Part shown: positions 18,863-27,402 of the stretch, piece by piece | Position numbering within the stretch: the first letter of the stretch is position 1 | Layout of the letters: each line of letters starts with the position of its first letter | Assembly (NCBI GenBank): GCA_963702445.1 | Contig: CAVPCZ010000020.1 | Coordinates: 127,742-191,741 of the forward strand | Direction of reading: 5' to 3' | From: CAVPCZ01 sp963702445 | GTDB taxonomy: Bacteria > Bacteroidota > Ignavibacteria > UBA10030 > UBA6906 | DNA length: 64,000 bases | Made by a program: the position numbers and the translations under genes | Notes under the pieces: model-generated | Database searches by the model: none | The model's input: only the letters and a program-made list of their open reading frames with translations | Told to the model about the DNA's origin: nothing

Positions 18863-19912
18863 ATGATCGCAGGTGAACTCAACGAGAGAGAGCGGACCGT
18901 CCTGCACTATGTCGTGCATGACTTCATTGAGACGGCCTCGCCGGTTGGATCGCGGTACATTTCCAGGCGCCATGAAGACGTTCTGGGTCTGAGCTCCGCG
19001 ACCATACGGAATATTATGTCCGATCTCGAGTATCGCGGGTATATCGATCATCCGCACACCTCTGCGGGGCGGATTCCGACGGATCAGGGGTACAGGTTCT
19101 ATCTGGACACACTGATGAAGGTGGAGCAGCTTTCTTCCGCCGAACAGCAGGTGATCAGAGAAAACCTCGATTCTGCGCGGGAAATGGAGGGTCTCTTAAG
19201 GGAGTCCTCCCGCCTCCTGGGAAAGATCTCCAGCCAGCTCTGCATTGTGACGTCACCCCATCTCAGCAGCGGGGTTTTTGACAAGATGGAGCTGGTGCAG
19301 ATAGTCTCAAACCGGATCATGGTCATCCTCTCCATCAAATCCGGTCTCGTCAGAACGATCATGATGGAAGTGGGGTGCGAGATTCCGCGGGAACGCCTGG
19401 ACGACCTGGCGCGCTTCATGAACGAGCGCCTGAGCGGCCTGACCCTGCAGCAGATACGCGATACGTTCGTTGACCGGATACGGGACGCCGCCGACGACCA
19501 CACGGGCCTGATCCGCCTGTTCATCGACTCCGTCGACAAGCTCTTCGTTCCTCCCCGTGTGGAAAAGCTGCACATCGGGGGCGCGGACAGGGTGCTGGAT
19601 CAGCCCGAGTTCATGAATCCCAGGGATTTCCGGAGCATCATCGAGTTGATCAACAATGAGGAGTTCATCATTCATGTGCTGGAGAAGCATGAAGAGAAAT
19701 CTCCCGGCACCCAGGTGACCGTCGGCGCGGAAAACGAAGAAGACAAGTTGAAACCCTACAGCATCATCACCTCAACGTACGCCATCGGCGACGTCACGGG
19801 GTCGGTCGGCGTCATCGGACCGACTCGCATGAAGTACAACCGGATGATACCGCTTGTCGATTATGTTGCGCGGACCATCACCGCCATGCTCTCCACCACT
19901 ACCACACCCTGA
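18863..19912 (+). CDS. hrcA: Heat-inducible transcription repressor HrcA
   Basis: Represses chaperone genes by binding CIRCE operators; activity depends on GroEL. The N-terminal winged helix is seen in LNERERTVLHYVVHDFIETA, PVGSRYIS and LSSATIRNIMSDLEYRGYI, followed by the HTSAGRIPTDQGYRFYLD signature, the GAF-like middle domain, and a C-terminal IITSTYAIGDVTGSVGVIG block ending with a YNRMIPLVDYVARTI motif. ATG at 18863 is chosen over an in-frame TTG at 18845 because GAGGG lies just upstream. The stop overlaps the grpE ATG by one base. I saw no CIRCE repeat upstream. Confidence 0.95.
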   Translation: MIAGELNERERTVLHYVVHDFIETASPVGSRYISRRHEDVLGLSSATIRNIMSDLEYRGYIDHPHTSAGRIPTDQGYRFYLDTLMKVEQLSSAEQQVIRENLDSAREMEGLLRESSRLLGKISSQLCIVTSPHLSSGVFDKMELVQIVSNRIMVILSIKSGLVRTIMMEVGCEIPRERLDDLARFMNERLSGLTLQQIRDTFVDRIRDAADDHTGLIRLFIDSVDKLFVPPRVEKLHIGGADRVLDQPEFMNPRDFRSIIELINNEEFIIHVLEKHEEKSPGTQVTVGAENEEDKLKPYSIITSTYAIGDVTGSVGVIGPTRMKYNRMIPLVDYVARTITAMLSTTTTP

Positions 19913-20475
19913 TGACCGAAGCAGAAAAGACTCCCGATACGTCCCCGGAAGTGAGCAACCAGACCGAGGCGCAGGTGCCGATCGATACACTGGCCCTGCA
20001 GACACGGCTGGATGAGGCGCAGAAGGCCCTTGAGGGGTGCCGCGATCAACTCCTGCGGAAAGCGGCCGAGTTCGAGAACTACAAACGCCGGTCCGAGACG
20101 GAGTTTGCCGCGATCATCAAAAACGCCAATGAATATCTCCTGATGTCCCTGCTGCCGGTGGTGGACGATTTCGTCCGCTCGAAAAAATCCGCGCGGGAAT
20201 CGAAGGATATCGAGGCCGTCATTGCCGGCGTAGAGATGATCCACAACAAGATGATGAAGATCCTCGAAAAGCAGGGACTCGCGCCCTTCGAGTCGGTGGG
20301 CAAGCCTTTCGATGTGGAGTACCATGACGCACTCATGCAAATCCCGCGGGAGGACGTTCCTCCCTCCACTGTCGTGGAAGAGGTGGAACGGGGGTACATG
20401 TTGAACGACAAGGTCCTGCGCCATGCCAAGGTGGTCGTATCCATGGCCCCGGAGGTACAGCATGGCGAAGCATGA
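19912..20475 (+). CDS. grpE: Nucleotide exchange factor GrpE
   Basis: Co-chaperone that releases ADP from DnaK. 187 residues: an acidic disordered start, a coiled coil (DTLALQTRLDEAQKALEGC), the conserved AAEFENYKRRSETE and LLPVVDDFVRSKKSA segments, EMIHNKMMKILEKQGLAPFE and the C-terminal beta domain (PFDVEYHDALMQIPREDVPP, EVERGYMLNDKVLRHAKVVV). The ATG shares a base with the hrcA stop and the 3' end overlaps dnaJ by 14 bp, so the three genes form one translationally coupled unit. No dnaK is present in the window. Confidence 0.96.
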   Translation: MTEAEKTPDTSPEVSNQTEAQVPIDTLALQTRLDEAQKALEGCRDQLLRKAAEFENYKRRSETEFAAIIKNANEYLLMSLLPVVDDFVRSKKSARESKDIEAVIAGVEMIHNKMMKILEKQGLAPFESVGKPFDVEYHDALMQIPREDVPPSTVVEEVERGYMLNDKVLRHAKVVVSMAPEVQHGEA

Positions 20476-21637
20476 TTACTACGGCATACTGGGCGTGGAG
20501 CGGAACGCTTCTCCGGACGAAATCAAGAAGGCGTACCGGAAGATGGCGATGCAGCATCATCCCGACCGGAATCCGGGGAACAAAGAGGCGGAAGACAAAT
20601 TCAAGGAAGCCGCCGAGGCGTATGAAGTCCTGAGCGACCCCGCCAAGAAACAACGCTACGACCAGTACGGCCATGAAGGAATCCGCGGGACCGACTTCCA
20701 CGGTTTCAACGATGTGAACGACATCTTTTCCACCTTCAGCGACATCTTTGGCGGTGGATTCGGCGGCGGCGGCGGGACGATTTTCGACGAAATGTTCGGG
20801 GGACAGACACGGCAGCGCCGCCGGAGCACGGCCGCACCGGGCTCCGACCTGAAACTCCGGTTGAAGCTTACGCTTGAGGAAATTGCCTCGGGAATAGAAA
20901 AGAAGCTCAAGGTCAAAAAGTGGAAGACCTGTGATACCTGCCGTGGGACCGGGGCAAAGGCGGGTCACTCCCTGACCACCTGTCCGGCGTGTAACGGGGC
21001 GGGTGAAATCCGGCAGGTCTCACGGTCCGTCTTCGGACAATTCGTGAATATCGCCACCTGCCAGAATTGCGAAGGGGAAGGGAAGGTGGTCAAGGAGCCG
21101 TGCATGACGTGCAAGGGGGACGGGCGCGTGCAGGGCGAGTCCACCATCAAGGTGAATATTCCCGGCGGTGTGGCGGAGGGGAACTACATTCCTCTCCGTG
21201 GAGAAGGGAACGTCGGAAGGCGCGGCGGCGCGGCGGGCGACATCATCGTCGTCATTGAAGAAGAAGCCCATCCCCTTTTCACGCGGAACGGGGATGATGT
21301 CATACTGGACCTCCTGGTCAGCTTTCCCGAAGCCGCCCTGGGCGCGGACATCGAGGTACCGACCCTCACGGGGCGTGCGCGCCTGAAAATCGAACCCGGA
21401 ACGCAATCGGGCACCATCCTGCGTATGCGGGAAAAGGGCATTCCCCGGTTGAACACGTTCAGCAAAGGTGACCAGCTTGTCCGCGTCAACGTCTGGGTTC
21501 CACGGACAGTGAACGCACAGGAACGCTCGGCCCTGAAACAGATGGCCGGTTTCGAGAACATCAATCCCCGTGAAGGGGATACCTCGGCCAATTCCGAAAA
21601 GAGCTTCTTCCACCGGGTGCGGAAAGCCTTCACATGA
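20462..21637 (+). CDS. dnaJ: Chaperone protein DnaJ
   Basis: Hsp40 co-chaperone that delivers substrates to DnaK. 391 residues with all type I domains: J domain with HPD at residues 33-35, a Gly/Phe-rich linker (FGGGFGGGGGTIFDEMFGG), four CxxCxGxG zinc-finger repeats (CDTCRGTG, CPACNGAG, CQNCEGEG, CMTCKGDG) and the C-terminal substrate domains (INIPGGVAEGNYIPL-type segment, HPLFTRNGDDV, LRMREKGIPRLN). ATG at 20462 lies inside the end of grpE. Confidence 0.97.
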   Translation: MAKHDYYGILGVERNASPDEIKKAYRKMAMQHHPDRNPGNKEAEDKFKEAAEAYEVLSDPAKKQRYDQYGHEGIRGTDFHGFNDVNDIFSTFSDIFGGGFGGGGGTIFDEMFGGQTRQRRRSTAAPGSDLKLRLKLTLEEIASGIEKKLKVKKWKTCDTCRGTGAKAGHSLTTCPACNGAGEIRQVSRSVFGQFVNIATCQNCEGEGKVVKEPCMTCKGDGRVQGESTIKVNIPGGVAEGNYIPLRGEGNVGRRGGAAGDIIVVIEEEAHPLFTRNGDDVILDLLVSFPEAALGADIEVPTLTGRARLKIEPGTQSGTILRMREKGIPRLNTFSKGDQLVRVNVWVPRTVNAQERSALKQMAGFENINPREGDTSANSEKSFFHRVRKAFT

Positions 21638-21644
21638 GAACTTC

Positions 21645-22124
21645 ATGCGCGGAGTCCGGCTCATCCAGGAATACCTCGGTTTCACGCGCACGGAAATAAC
21701 CGTCGTGGTGTTTCTGGGTGCGACGTTTGCCGCCGGGTCGGCAATCCGGTTGTTCCGCTCCGGGGACGACCGGAGCCAAAGGGGCGAACCCGTATACACC
21801 ACTTCGGACAGTCTGTTCCTTGCACGTTCGCGTCTGCTGTCCGGACAGAACGACGGTGGACGCGGCCATTCACGGGACAGCCCCGCGCCTCTTCAGAAAA
21901 TTTCTGTCAACGGTGCATCGGCGGCGGAACTGGAACTGCTCCCGGGCATCGGCCCCGCGCTGGCGCGACGCATCATTGCCTACCGTGAAAGGTACGGGAA
22001 TTTTCGATCGTTTCAGGATCTGGGGCACGTCAAAGGCATCGGCCCCGGGACCCTGGACCGGCTCCGGCCGCTCGTCAGTCTGTCGCCTCAACCGCGAGAG
22101 CACCCCCGCTCCGGCGCCAGGTAG
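21645..22124 (+). CDS. Helix-hairpin-helix protein, ComEA-like
   Basis: 159 residues: an N-terminal membrane helix (TEITVVVFLGATFAAGSAIRLF), a low-complexity linker, then a double HhH domain (SVNGASAAELELLPGIGPALA, RIIAYRERYGNFRSFQDLG, VKGIGPGTLDRLRPLVSLS). This is the plan of ComEA, the DNA receptor for transformation, in which an anchored HhH domain binds double-stranded DNA. It starts 7 bp after dnaJ. With dprA and the PilM-like gene downstream it supports natural competence, but small anchored HhH proteins are common and may have other roles. Confidence 0.75.
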   Translation: MRGVRLIQEYLGFTRTEITVVVFLGATFAAGSAIRLFRSGDDRSQRGEPVYTTSDSLFLARSRLLSGQNDGGRGHSRDSPAPLQKISVNGASAAELELLPGIGPALARRIIAYRERYGNFRSFQDLGHVKGIGPGTLDRLRPLVSLSPQPREHPRSGAR

Positions 22125-22256
22125 ATCGGCGGCACGGTCGTTCCCCTGACCGATGACCGGCCTGACCCGGACATCCTGCACGGGGCGCCTTTTCCGGAGC
22201 GCCGAACGGGTTTACCCGCAAGCGGCGAGGACATTCGCACAACGACATCGGACGCC

Positions 22257-23117
22257 ATGCTGGGAATCAGTGTCATTGACGATGAAGTCCAGGCAGTGGA
22301 GCTTTCGCGCCCGTTTGCCACCCCGACGCTGACAGCCATCGGACAGTGGCGGCAGGAGAGAACCGCCCCCCCGGAGATGTTCCGTGAGCATCTTGCCGCT
22401 TTCATGGAAGCGAACAGCGTCCGCCCCGGACATGCCGCCGTGTGTCTCGATACCGCTCATATGCTCGTGCTGACAATTCCCGCTCGGGGCACGTCCGGCC
22501 GCGAAGAGCTTCTTCAACACATGCGGTGGGAGATCACGCAACTCCTCCCCGGGAATTCTCCCGACGATTTCATAATCGATATTCATCCACTGCAGCAATC
22601 GGGCGGCACAGAGTGGCGGGAAGTCCTCGGTGTCGCCGTTCGCAGGACTGAAGTCCGCGCGATACGTCAGTCGTGTGCGGATCTCGGCCTGTCACTCTCC
22701 GTCGTCGATACGGATCATTTCAGTGCAGAGAATCTGATCACCGCGGGAGCGGGAAGCTCCGCGGACCGCTGCCTCGCCCTTGTCGGCGTCAAGAGACACC
22801 GGGTTGATGTCAGCATACTGGATCACGGCCGCCTGGTCTCCTATCGCGCCCATCCGGGAGCTTCGCCCGAAGACACCGCGCTCGCTGTTGGAGCCGATAT
22901 CGACGCGTCCCTCCCCGTCCAGGAGATCGCGTTGTACGGGCCGAAATGCACGCCGGAACTCGAGGCGGCCGTCGCTAGTGCGACGGGAGCCCCGGTGATC
23001 CTGCTGAACCCCTTTGGGACAATCGCCGTCGCTCCGGGGCTCAAACTGGCCGACCATTTTCTTGGAAAACCCCACCGGTTCGCCGCGGCGGTCGGCGTGG
23101 CCCTTCGGGAGGAGTAA
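22257..23117 (+). CDS. PilM-like actin-fold protein
   Basis: 286 residues. N-terminal MLGISVIDDEVQAVELSRP resembles the opening of PilM/type IV pilus assembly ATPases, and the middle holds HMRWEITQLLPGNSPDDFII, WREVLGVAVRRTEVRAI, GLSLSVVDTDHFSAENLI and LVGVKRHRVDVSILDHGRLV, which follow the PilM fold order. The phosphate-binding loops are poorly conserved, so ATP binding is uncertain. PilM is a cytoplasmic ring component of type IV pili and competence pili; none of pilN, pilO or pilQ is next to it. 132 bp separate it from the ComEA-like gene. Confidence 0.7.
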   Translation: MLGISVIDDEVQAVELSRPFATPTLTAIGQWRQERTAPPEMFREHLAAFMEANSVRPGHAAVCLDTAHMLVLTIPARGTSGREELLQHMRWEITQLLPGNSPDDFIIDIHPLQQSGGTEWREVLGVAVRRTEVRAIRQSCADLGLSLSVVDTDHFSAENLITAGAGSSADRCLALVGVKRHRVDVSILDHGRLVSYRAHPGASPEDTALAVGADIDASLPVQEIALYGPKCTPELEAAVASATGAPVILLNPFGTIAVAPGLKLADHFLGKPHRFAAAVGVALREE

Positions 23118-23125
23118 ACAGCGAC

Positions 23126-23716
23126 ATGCGTATCACCACCGGACGATTCAAGGGACGCGTCATCCGCACGGTCAACGACCTCTCGGTCCGCCCGGCCACG
23201 GACCGGGTTCGTCAGACCATTTTCAACATCCTTGCACACAGGATGGACCTTGAAGGGATCATGGTCCTTGATCTTTTTGCGGGAAGCGGCAGTCTCGGGT
23301 TTGAAGCCCTGAGCCGCGGCGCGGCCCGGGCCACATTCGTGGAGAGTGATCCCCGGGTCGTGGCCGCACTCGAGCAGACGGCACGTCAGTTCGGATGCAC
23401 GGAGGCGGCGGACATCGTCCGCGGGGACGCGTTGCGCTACCTCCGGCGTGCCAGGGGTGGCTACCACCTGATATTTGTCGATCCCCCCTACGCCTACCCT
23501 TCAACGGCGGATCTTCCCGAGGAGGTTATTTCACACGGTCTGGTCCGGAAGGACGGTTATCTGATCATCGAGCATGCTGCCACGCTGCGGTTCGCAGAGA
23601 CGGAGCGTTACGCCATAGGCCCGGTCAGGGCGTTCGGCCGGACCGTCGTCACTTTCTTCACGGCAAAGGAAATCGAACATGAAACCACTCCTGGCAGTGT
23701 ACCCGGGAACCTTTGA
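23126..23716 (+). CDS. rsmD: 16S rRNA (guanine(966)-N(2))-methyltransferase RsmD
   Basis: Methylates G966 of 16S rRNA using S-adenosylmethionine. 196 residues with MRITTGRFKGRVI, RPATDRVRQTIFNIL, the SAM-binding VLDLFAGSGSLGFEALSRGA, the acidic residue in FVESDPRVV and the catalytic motif FVDPPYA. The start lies 8 bp after the PilM-like gene. Its 3' end overlaps coaD by 38 bp; the rsmD-coaD order is common in bacteria. Confidence 0.95.
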   Translation: MRITTGRFKGRVIRTVNDLSVRPATDRVRQTIFNILAHRMDLEGIMVLDLFAGSGSLGFEALSRGAARATFVESDPRVVAALEQTARQFGCTEAADIVRGDALRYLRRARGGYHLIFVDPPYAYPSTADLPEEVISHGLVRKDGYLIIEHAATLRFAETERYAIGPVRAFGRTVVTFFTAKEIEHETTPGSVPGNL

Positions 23717-24169
23717 CCCGATCACCAACGGTCATGTTGATGTCGTGGAGCGGGCAGCACAGCTCTTTTCACGCGTCGTCGTCCTCGTTGCGCGCAACAC
23801 CTCAAAGACACCGCTCTTTTCAGACGACGAACGGATAGGGATGATCCGGGAGGTCTTCAAGAAAAGAAAGGGGATAGAGGTACAGGGGTTCGACGGGTTG
23901 TTGGTCGACTACGCGCTCCAGCGCAAGGCCTCGGTCATCGTTCGCGGCCTGCGGGCGGTATCCGATTTTGAGGTGGAATTTCAGATGGCGCTGACCAACC
24001 GGAAACTCGCACCTTCCCTGGAAACCATTTTCCTTCTCCCCCGGGAACAATACACGTATCTGAACTCCACGATCGTTCGGGAAATTGCGCGGCTCGGGGG
24101 GACGTCTCTGACTTTGTTCCAAAGTCCGTCCAGCGAAAGCTGCACGCAAGGTTCGCGCAAAGCGGATAA
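23679..24169 (+). CDS. coaD: Phosphopantetheine adenylyltransferase (one frameshift)
   Basis: Penultimate step of coenzyme A synthesis: 4'-phosphopantetheine plus ATP to dephospho-CoA. Motifs: AVYPGTFDPITNGHVDVVER with the T/HxxH nucleotide site, VARNTSKTPLFSDDERIGMI, GFDGLLVDYA, VIVRGLRAVSDFEVEFQMAL and YTYLNSTIVREIARLGGDVS. The last segment needs a frame change in the run of G residues near 24098; the protein then ends VPKSVQRKLHARFAQSG at the TAA at 24167. Without the correction the frame continues to 24209. Confidence 0.95.
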
Positions 24170-24195
24170 CAACAGCGTACATCAGGAGCAGATCG

Positions 24196-24819
24196 ATGCC
24201 CACGTATGAGTATCAGTGCACCGCTTGCGGTCACGAGCTTGAGGAATTTCACTCCATCCTCGAGCCACCTCTGACACGGTGCCCGAAATGCGACACCGAC
24301 AACCTTGTGCGGATGATGGGCACGGGAGGCGGCCTGATTTTCAAAGGGTCGGGGTTCTACCAGACGGACTACAAGAAAGAGGGTAGGTCGCCGGGCAAGG
24401 ATGGAGCGCCCGGGAAAGGTGAAGCCGCGGGAGCCGACGGAAAGCGTGATGACGCACGGACCGACAGAAAAGGTGAAGCCGCGGGAGCCGACGGAAAGCG
24501 TGAAGGCGCACGGACCGAGAGAAAAGATGAAGCCGCCGGAGCCGACAGGAAGGGTGAAGGCGCACGGACCGAGAGAAAAGATGAAGCCGCGGGAGCCGAC
24601 AGGAAGGGTGAAGGCGCACGGACCGAGAGAAAAGATGAAGCCGCGGGAACCGACAGGAAGGGTGAAGGCGCACGGACCGGCAGAAAAGATGAGGCCGCGG
24701 GAGCCGACGGAAAGCGTGATGACGCACGGACCGACAGAAAAAGCGAAGGGACGGGAGGCGATACAAAGGGCGGCAAAAAAGGACCCGATACATCAACCGG
24801 CCCGTCACCTCAATCGTAA
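24196..24819 (+). CDS. FmdB-family zinc-ribbon protein with long repetitive tail
   Basis: 207 residues. The first 55 or so are an FmdB-type zinc ribbon: MPTYEYQCTACGHELEEF, RCPKCD, LVRMMGTGGG and FKGSGFYQTDYK. Typical FmdB proteins end soon after. Here about 145 residues follow, mainly six copies of an 18-residue charged repeat of the form (G/D)EAAGADGKREGARTERK, encoded by 54-bp repeats at 24418-24741. The tail is highly charged and predicted disordered. The 3' end overlaps the convergent lptB gene by 10 bp. Function of the family is not established. Confidence 0.85.
   Translation: MPTYEYQCTACGHELEEFHSILEPPLTRCPKCDTDNLVRMMGTGGGLIFKGSGFYQTDYKKEGRSPGKDGAPGKGEAAGADGKRDDARTDRKGEAAGADGKREGARTERKDEAAGADRKGEGARTERKDEAAGADRKGEGARTERKDEAAGTDRKGEGARTGRKDEAAGADGKRDDARTDRKSEGTGGDTKGGKKGPDTSTGPSPQS
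24418..24741 (+). repeat. Six tandem 54-bp repeats inside the FmdB gene
   Basis: Six in-frame units of 54 bp, each beginning with a (G/A)GTGAAGCCGCGGGAGCC-like or GATGAAGCCG start. Units 1 and 6 are nearly the same, as are units 3 and 4, which suggests block duplication. No spacer sequences, so it is not a CRISPR array. Confidence 0.92.
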
Positions 24820-25583
24820 CGATCCAGTTTGAATTTCTCTCCGAGATAGAGCTTCCGGGCTTCGGGGTCGTTTGCCAGGGACTCCGATGTTCCCGCTTTC
24901 ATGATCTCCCCCTCAAACAGCAGATACGCACGGTCGGTAATCGACAGAGTTTCATGAACATTGTGGTCGGTGACAAGCACCCCGATGTTCCGCTGTTTCA
25001 GCGTTCCGACGATGCGCATGATTTCCTCCACGGCAATGGGATCTATGCCGGCAAAGGGTTCATCCAGCAGAATGAACCCCGGATCGCCGGCCAGTGCACG
25101 GGCAATCTCGGTCCGCCGCCGTTCTCCCCCCGACAACATATACCCCTTGCTCCGGGCAAGATGGGTGATATTGAAATCCGTCATCAGCCGGTCGCACCGC
25201 AGCCGCCGCTCGTTTGCCGTGAGGTCCATCATCTGGAGAATCGACATGATGTTCTCTTCCACGTTCATCTTGCGGAAGATGGAGGCTTCCTGGGGGAGAT
25301 ACCCGATTCCCATACGCGCCCTTTTGTACATCGCCATCGTGGTGATCTCGGTGTCGTCCAGGAACACGTGTCCGTCGTTCGGACGGATCATTCCCACAAT
25401 CATATAGAACGTGGTGGTCTTTCCGGCACCGTTCGGTCCGAGGAGACCGACGACCTCCCCCTGGCGGACATCGACGTGCACATTCCGGACCACCGTCCGT
25501 TTCTTGTACCGCTTCACCAATCCTTCGGCGCGCAGGATGCGGCCCGGCACCGTTGTGGATGGACCTTCCATGGACATCCTCAT
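24810..25583 (-). CDS. lptB: LPS export ABC transporter ATP-binding protein LptB
   Basis: ATPase that powers lipopolysaccharide extraction by LptB2FG. 257 residues with Walker A GPNGAGKTT (49-57), the LptB-typical GYLPQEASIFRKMNVEENI, signature LSGGERRR (150-157), Walker B ILLDEPFAGIDP and GVLVTDHNVHETLSITDRAY. A start at the third Met (25571) would also be possible. It lies 27 bp after ostA/lptA and completes the lptC-lptA-lptB set; lptF/G are not in the window. Confidence 0.95.
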   Translation of the reverse strand: MRMSMEGPSTTVPGRILRAEGLVKRYKKRTVVRNVHVDVRQGEVVGLLGPNGAGKTTTFYMIVGMIRPNDGHVFLDDTEITTMAMYKRARMGIGYLPQEASIFRKMNVEENIMSILQMMDLTANERRLRCDRLMTDFNITHLARSKGYMLSGGERRRTEIARALAGDPGFILLDEPFAGIDPIAVEEIMRIVGTLKQRNIGVLVTDHNVHETLSITDRAYLLFEGEIMKAGTSESLANDPEARKLYLGEKFKLDRYD

Positions 25584-25610
25584 ACGTTCAGGGTTTTCCG
25601 GCGGCGGTGT

Positions 25611-26879
25611 TCACGGGATCCGCAGCGTGCGTGCCGGCGAGACATCCGCCGCACGCATCACCGGCCGATCGCCGCGCCACCGGAGTCCGGGCAAGGCATA
25701 CTCCTTCTCCCGCCGCTCGACCATATTTTCCGGGAAGTACTGCCCTTCCACGCCGCCGGCCACCCGGATGGATCGGGCACGCCCCGCCTCAAAGATCATG
25801 GTGATCCGGTCTCCGCTGGTTTTGTTGAGACCGTTCGCGAGCGAATCTTCGTAGAGATGGTACAGGCTGACGGCGCGTGTATCAACGTCGATCCGCTGGA
25901 GTTTTCTCGCGGCGAATCGGATGACCATTGCTTCTCCGATCATCTGATCCAGCCGGGCCGGAAAGGCTGAATCGCTGCGTGAAGCGGCGAAGGCGTTTCC
26001 CATGACAACGATCCGTTCCAATGAACGCCCGGGCAGGAAGACGGTGATGGAGTCCCCGGTCACCTGGGTTTCCTGGTACCAGAGCACGGGCGATTCGCGA
26101 AAGTGGATGCTGTCCCCTTGCACGAAGAACCGCACCGTACCGGCGCGGCCGGCCAGATCTCTGCGGGCAATCTCGACGCTGTCCCGCGCAACGAGCCGCC
26201 GGCTGGAATCCTGATAGGCCTCCATCACCAGACTCCGCACCACCAGCGTGTCGGGCACGCCGGAACCGGTCGTATCGACCTTGACGAGAACAGGATCCCG
26301 GGTCATCCGGCTGAACCCGGTCAGGGCATCATGCTCGAGGCTCCCCCCGCTGATGGTCATGGCATCCCCCCTGTTGTAAATCACGACGGCACCCATCGCG
26401 TGCATGAACTTCCGGGCACGGTCGTACCACAGGGAGTCGGCATTCATGACGGAGCCGGTATCGTGTGCGACAACACGTGAACGGAAGAAAGCGGTCCGGG
26501 GGTCAACCTCATAGACACCGTAGTCCGCTTCCAGTCGGGATGCACCGTCATCAAGCCTCACGCGTTCAAAGGCCTCCGCCCGTCGTGCATCGGCGTGGTA
26601 GATGCCACGCGGGGTGGTGATCGTCATACTGTCATCGTGGACGCGAACGTTGCCTGTCATCACGATTCTGCCGCTCGCCAGGAATTGCACCGCGCGGTCG
26701 CACCGGATACGCACCCGTCCCTGGGAAATCCGGACGTTGCCCGTGAGCTCGCGGGTTTCTTCGCCGTCCACCACTTTGCCTTCAAGTGCGTCGGCATTCT
26801 CCAGGACCACCACCTTCCCCTGCTGGGCCCAGAGGGACACCGGCATCAGCAGAAGCCAGAGGAACTTTCTGCTACTCAC
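25611..26879 (-). CDS. OstA/LptA-like LPS transport protein
   Basis: 422 residues with a signal peptide (MSSRKFLWLLLMPVSLWAQ). The sequence follows the OstA/LptA beta-jellyroll repeat: LTGNVRISQGRVRIRCDRAV, GRIVMTGNVRVHDDSMTITT, GIYHADARRAEAFERVRLDD and ADYGVYEVDPRTAFFRSRV. It is longer than the ~180-residue E. coli LptA and matches the OstA-like proteins of Bacteroidota and Chlorobi, which bridge the periplasm. Its start overlaps the lptC stop by 8 bp. Confidence 0.85.
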   Translation of the reverse strand: MSSRKFLWLLLMPVSLWAQQGKVVVLENADALEGKVVDGEETRELTGNVRISQGRVRIRCDRAVQFLASGRIVMTGNVRVHDDSMTITTPRGIYHADARRAEAFERVRLDDGASRLEADYGVYEVDPRTAFFRSRVVAHDTGSVMNADSLWYDRARKFMHAMGAVVIYNRGDAMTISGGSLEHDALTGFSRMTRDPVLVKVDTTGSGVPDTLVVRSLVMEAYQDSSRRLVARDSVEIARRDLAGRAGTVRFFVQGDSIHFRESPVLWYQETQVTGDSITVFLPGRSLERIVVMGNAFAASRSDSAFPARLDQMIGEAMVIRFAARKLQRIDVDTRAVSLYHLYEDSLANGLNKTSGDRITMIFEAGRARSIRVAGGVEGQYFPENMVERREKEYALPGLRWRGDRPVMRAADVSPARTLRIP

Positions 26880-27402
26880 GGGTCACCGCCTGACCCGTCA
26901 CGCGCATGATCCTGTACTGCTTGAGCCCCTGATCGCTCTCCATGCCGTGGCCCATGATGTGTTCGCGGGGAGACTGGATATCCACAAACGCATCGGTATG
27001 GATCTTGCGGGTGGTATTGTCCCAGAAGAGCCGTTCCGTCTTCAGCGTGGTCCCGCTGTCCGAGACGACCACCACATTCTCATAGACTTCCAGATCGTGC
27101 GTGACATCATTGACTTTCCCCCTCCGGGCCGTGAGGAGGGACGTGTGCACACCCTCTTCATTGAAGAAGTCGACATGCACGCTGTCCCCCAGGAGGGTGA
27201 TGCGCTGTTGCGCATACGCCGCGATATGGCCGGCCCAGAGGATTGCCGAACGCCGACCCGAATCGGAGAAGACCACCGTGCTTTTCCAGCTCTCCTGTGA
27301 AGGGAGTTCCGCGGTCTCTACCGGCACGATCGTCGGCCTGACCTTCTCTTCGCATCCGGCGATCACGAGCAGGAGCGCGCACAGGAGGGAGAACCGCTTC
27401 AC
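26872..27402 (-). CDS. lptC: LptC-like lipoprotein
   Basis: 176 residues. The N-terminus is a clear lipoprotein signal (MKRFSLLCALLLVIAGC, lipobox VIAGC), whereas E. coli LptC has a membrane helix. The body matches LptC: DSGRRSAILWAGHIAAY, VHVDFFNEEGVHTSLLTARR, DVTHDLEVYENVVVVSDSG, TLKTERLFWDNTTRKIHTD. Lipid-anchored LptC is usual in Bacteroidota relatives. Its start overlaps the kdsD stop by 4 bp. Confidence 0.88.
   Translation of the reverse strand: MKRFSLLCALLLVIAGCEEKVRPTIVPVETAELPSQESWKSTVVFSDSGRRSAILWAGHIAAYAQQRITLLGDSVHVDFFNEEGVHTSLLTARRGKVNDVTHDLEVYENVVVVSDSGTTLKTERLFWDNTTRKIHTDAFVDIQSPREHIMGHGMESDQGLKQYRIMRVTGQAVTRE

Noticed and set aside
24418..24741. Possible CRISPR array
   Set aside because: Repeats are tandem without spacers, in frame, inside a coding gene.
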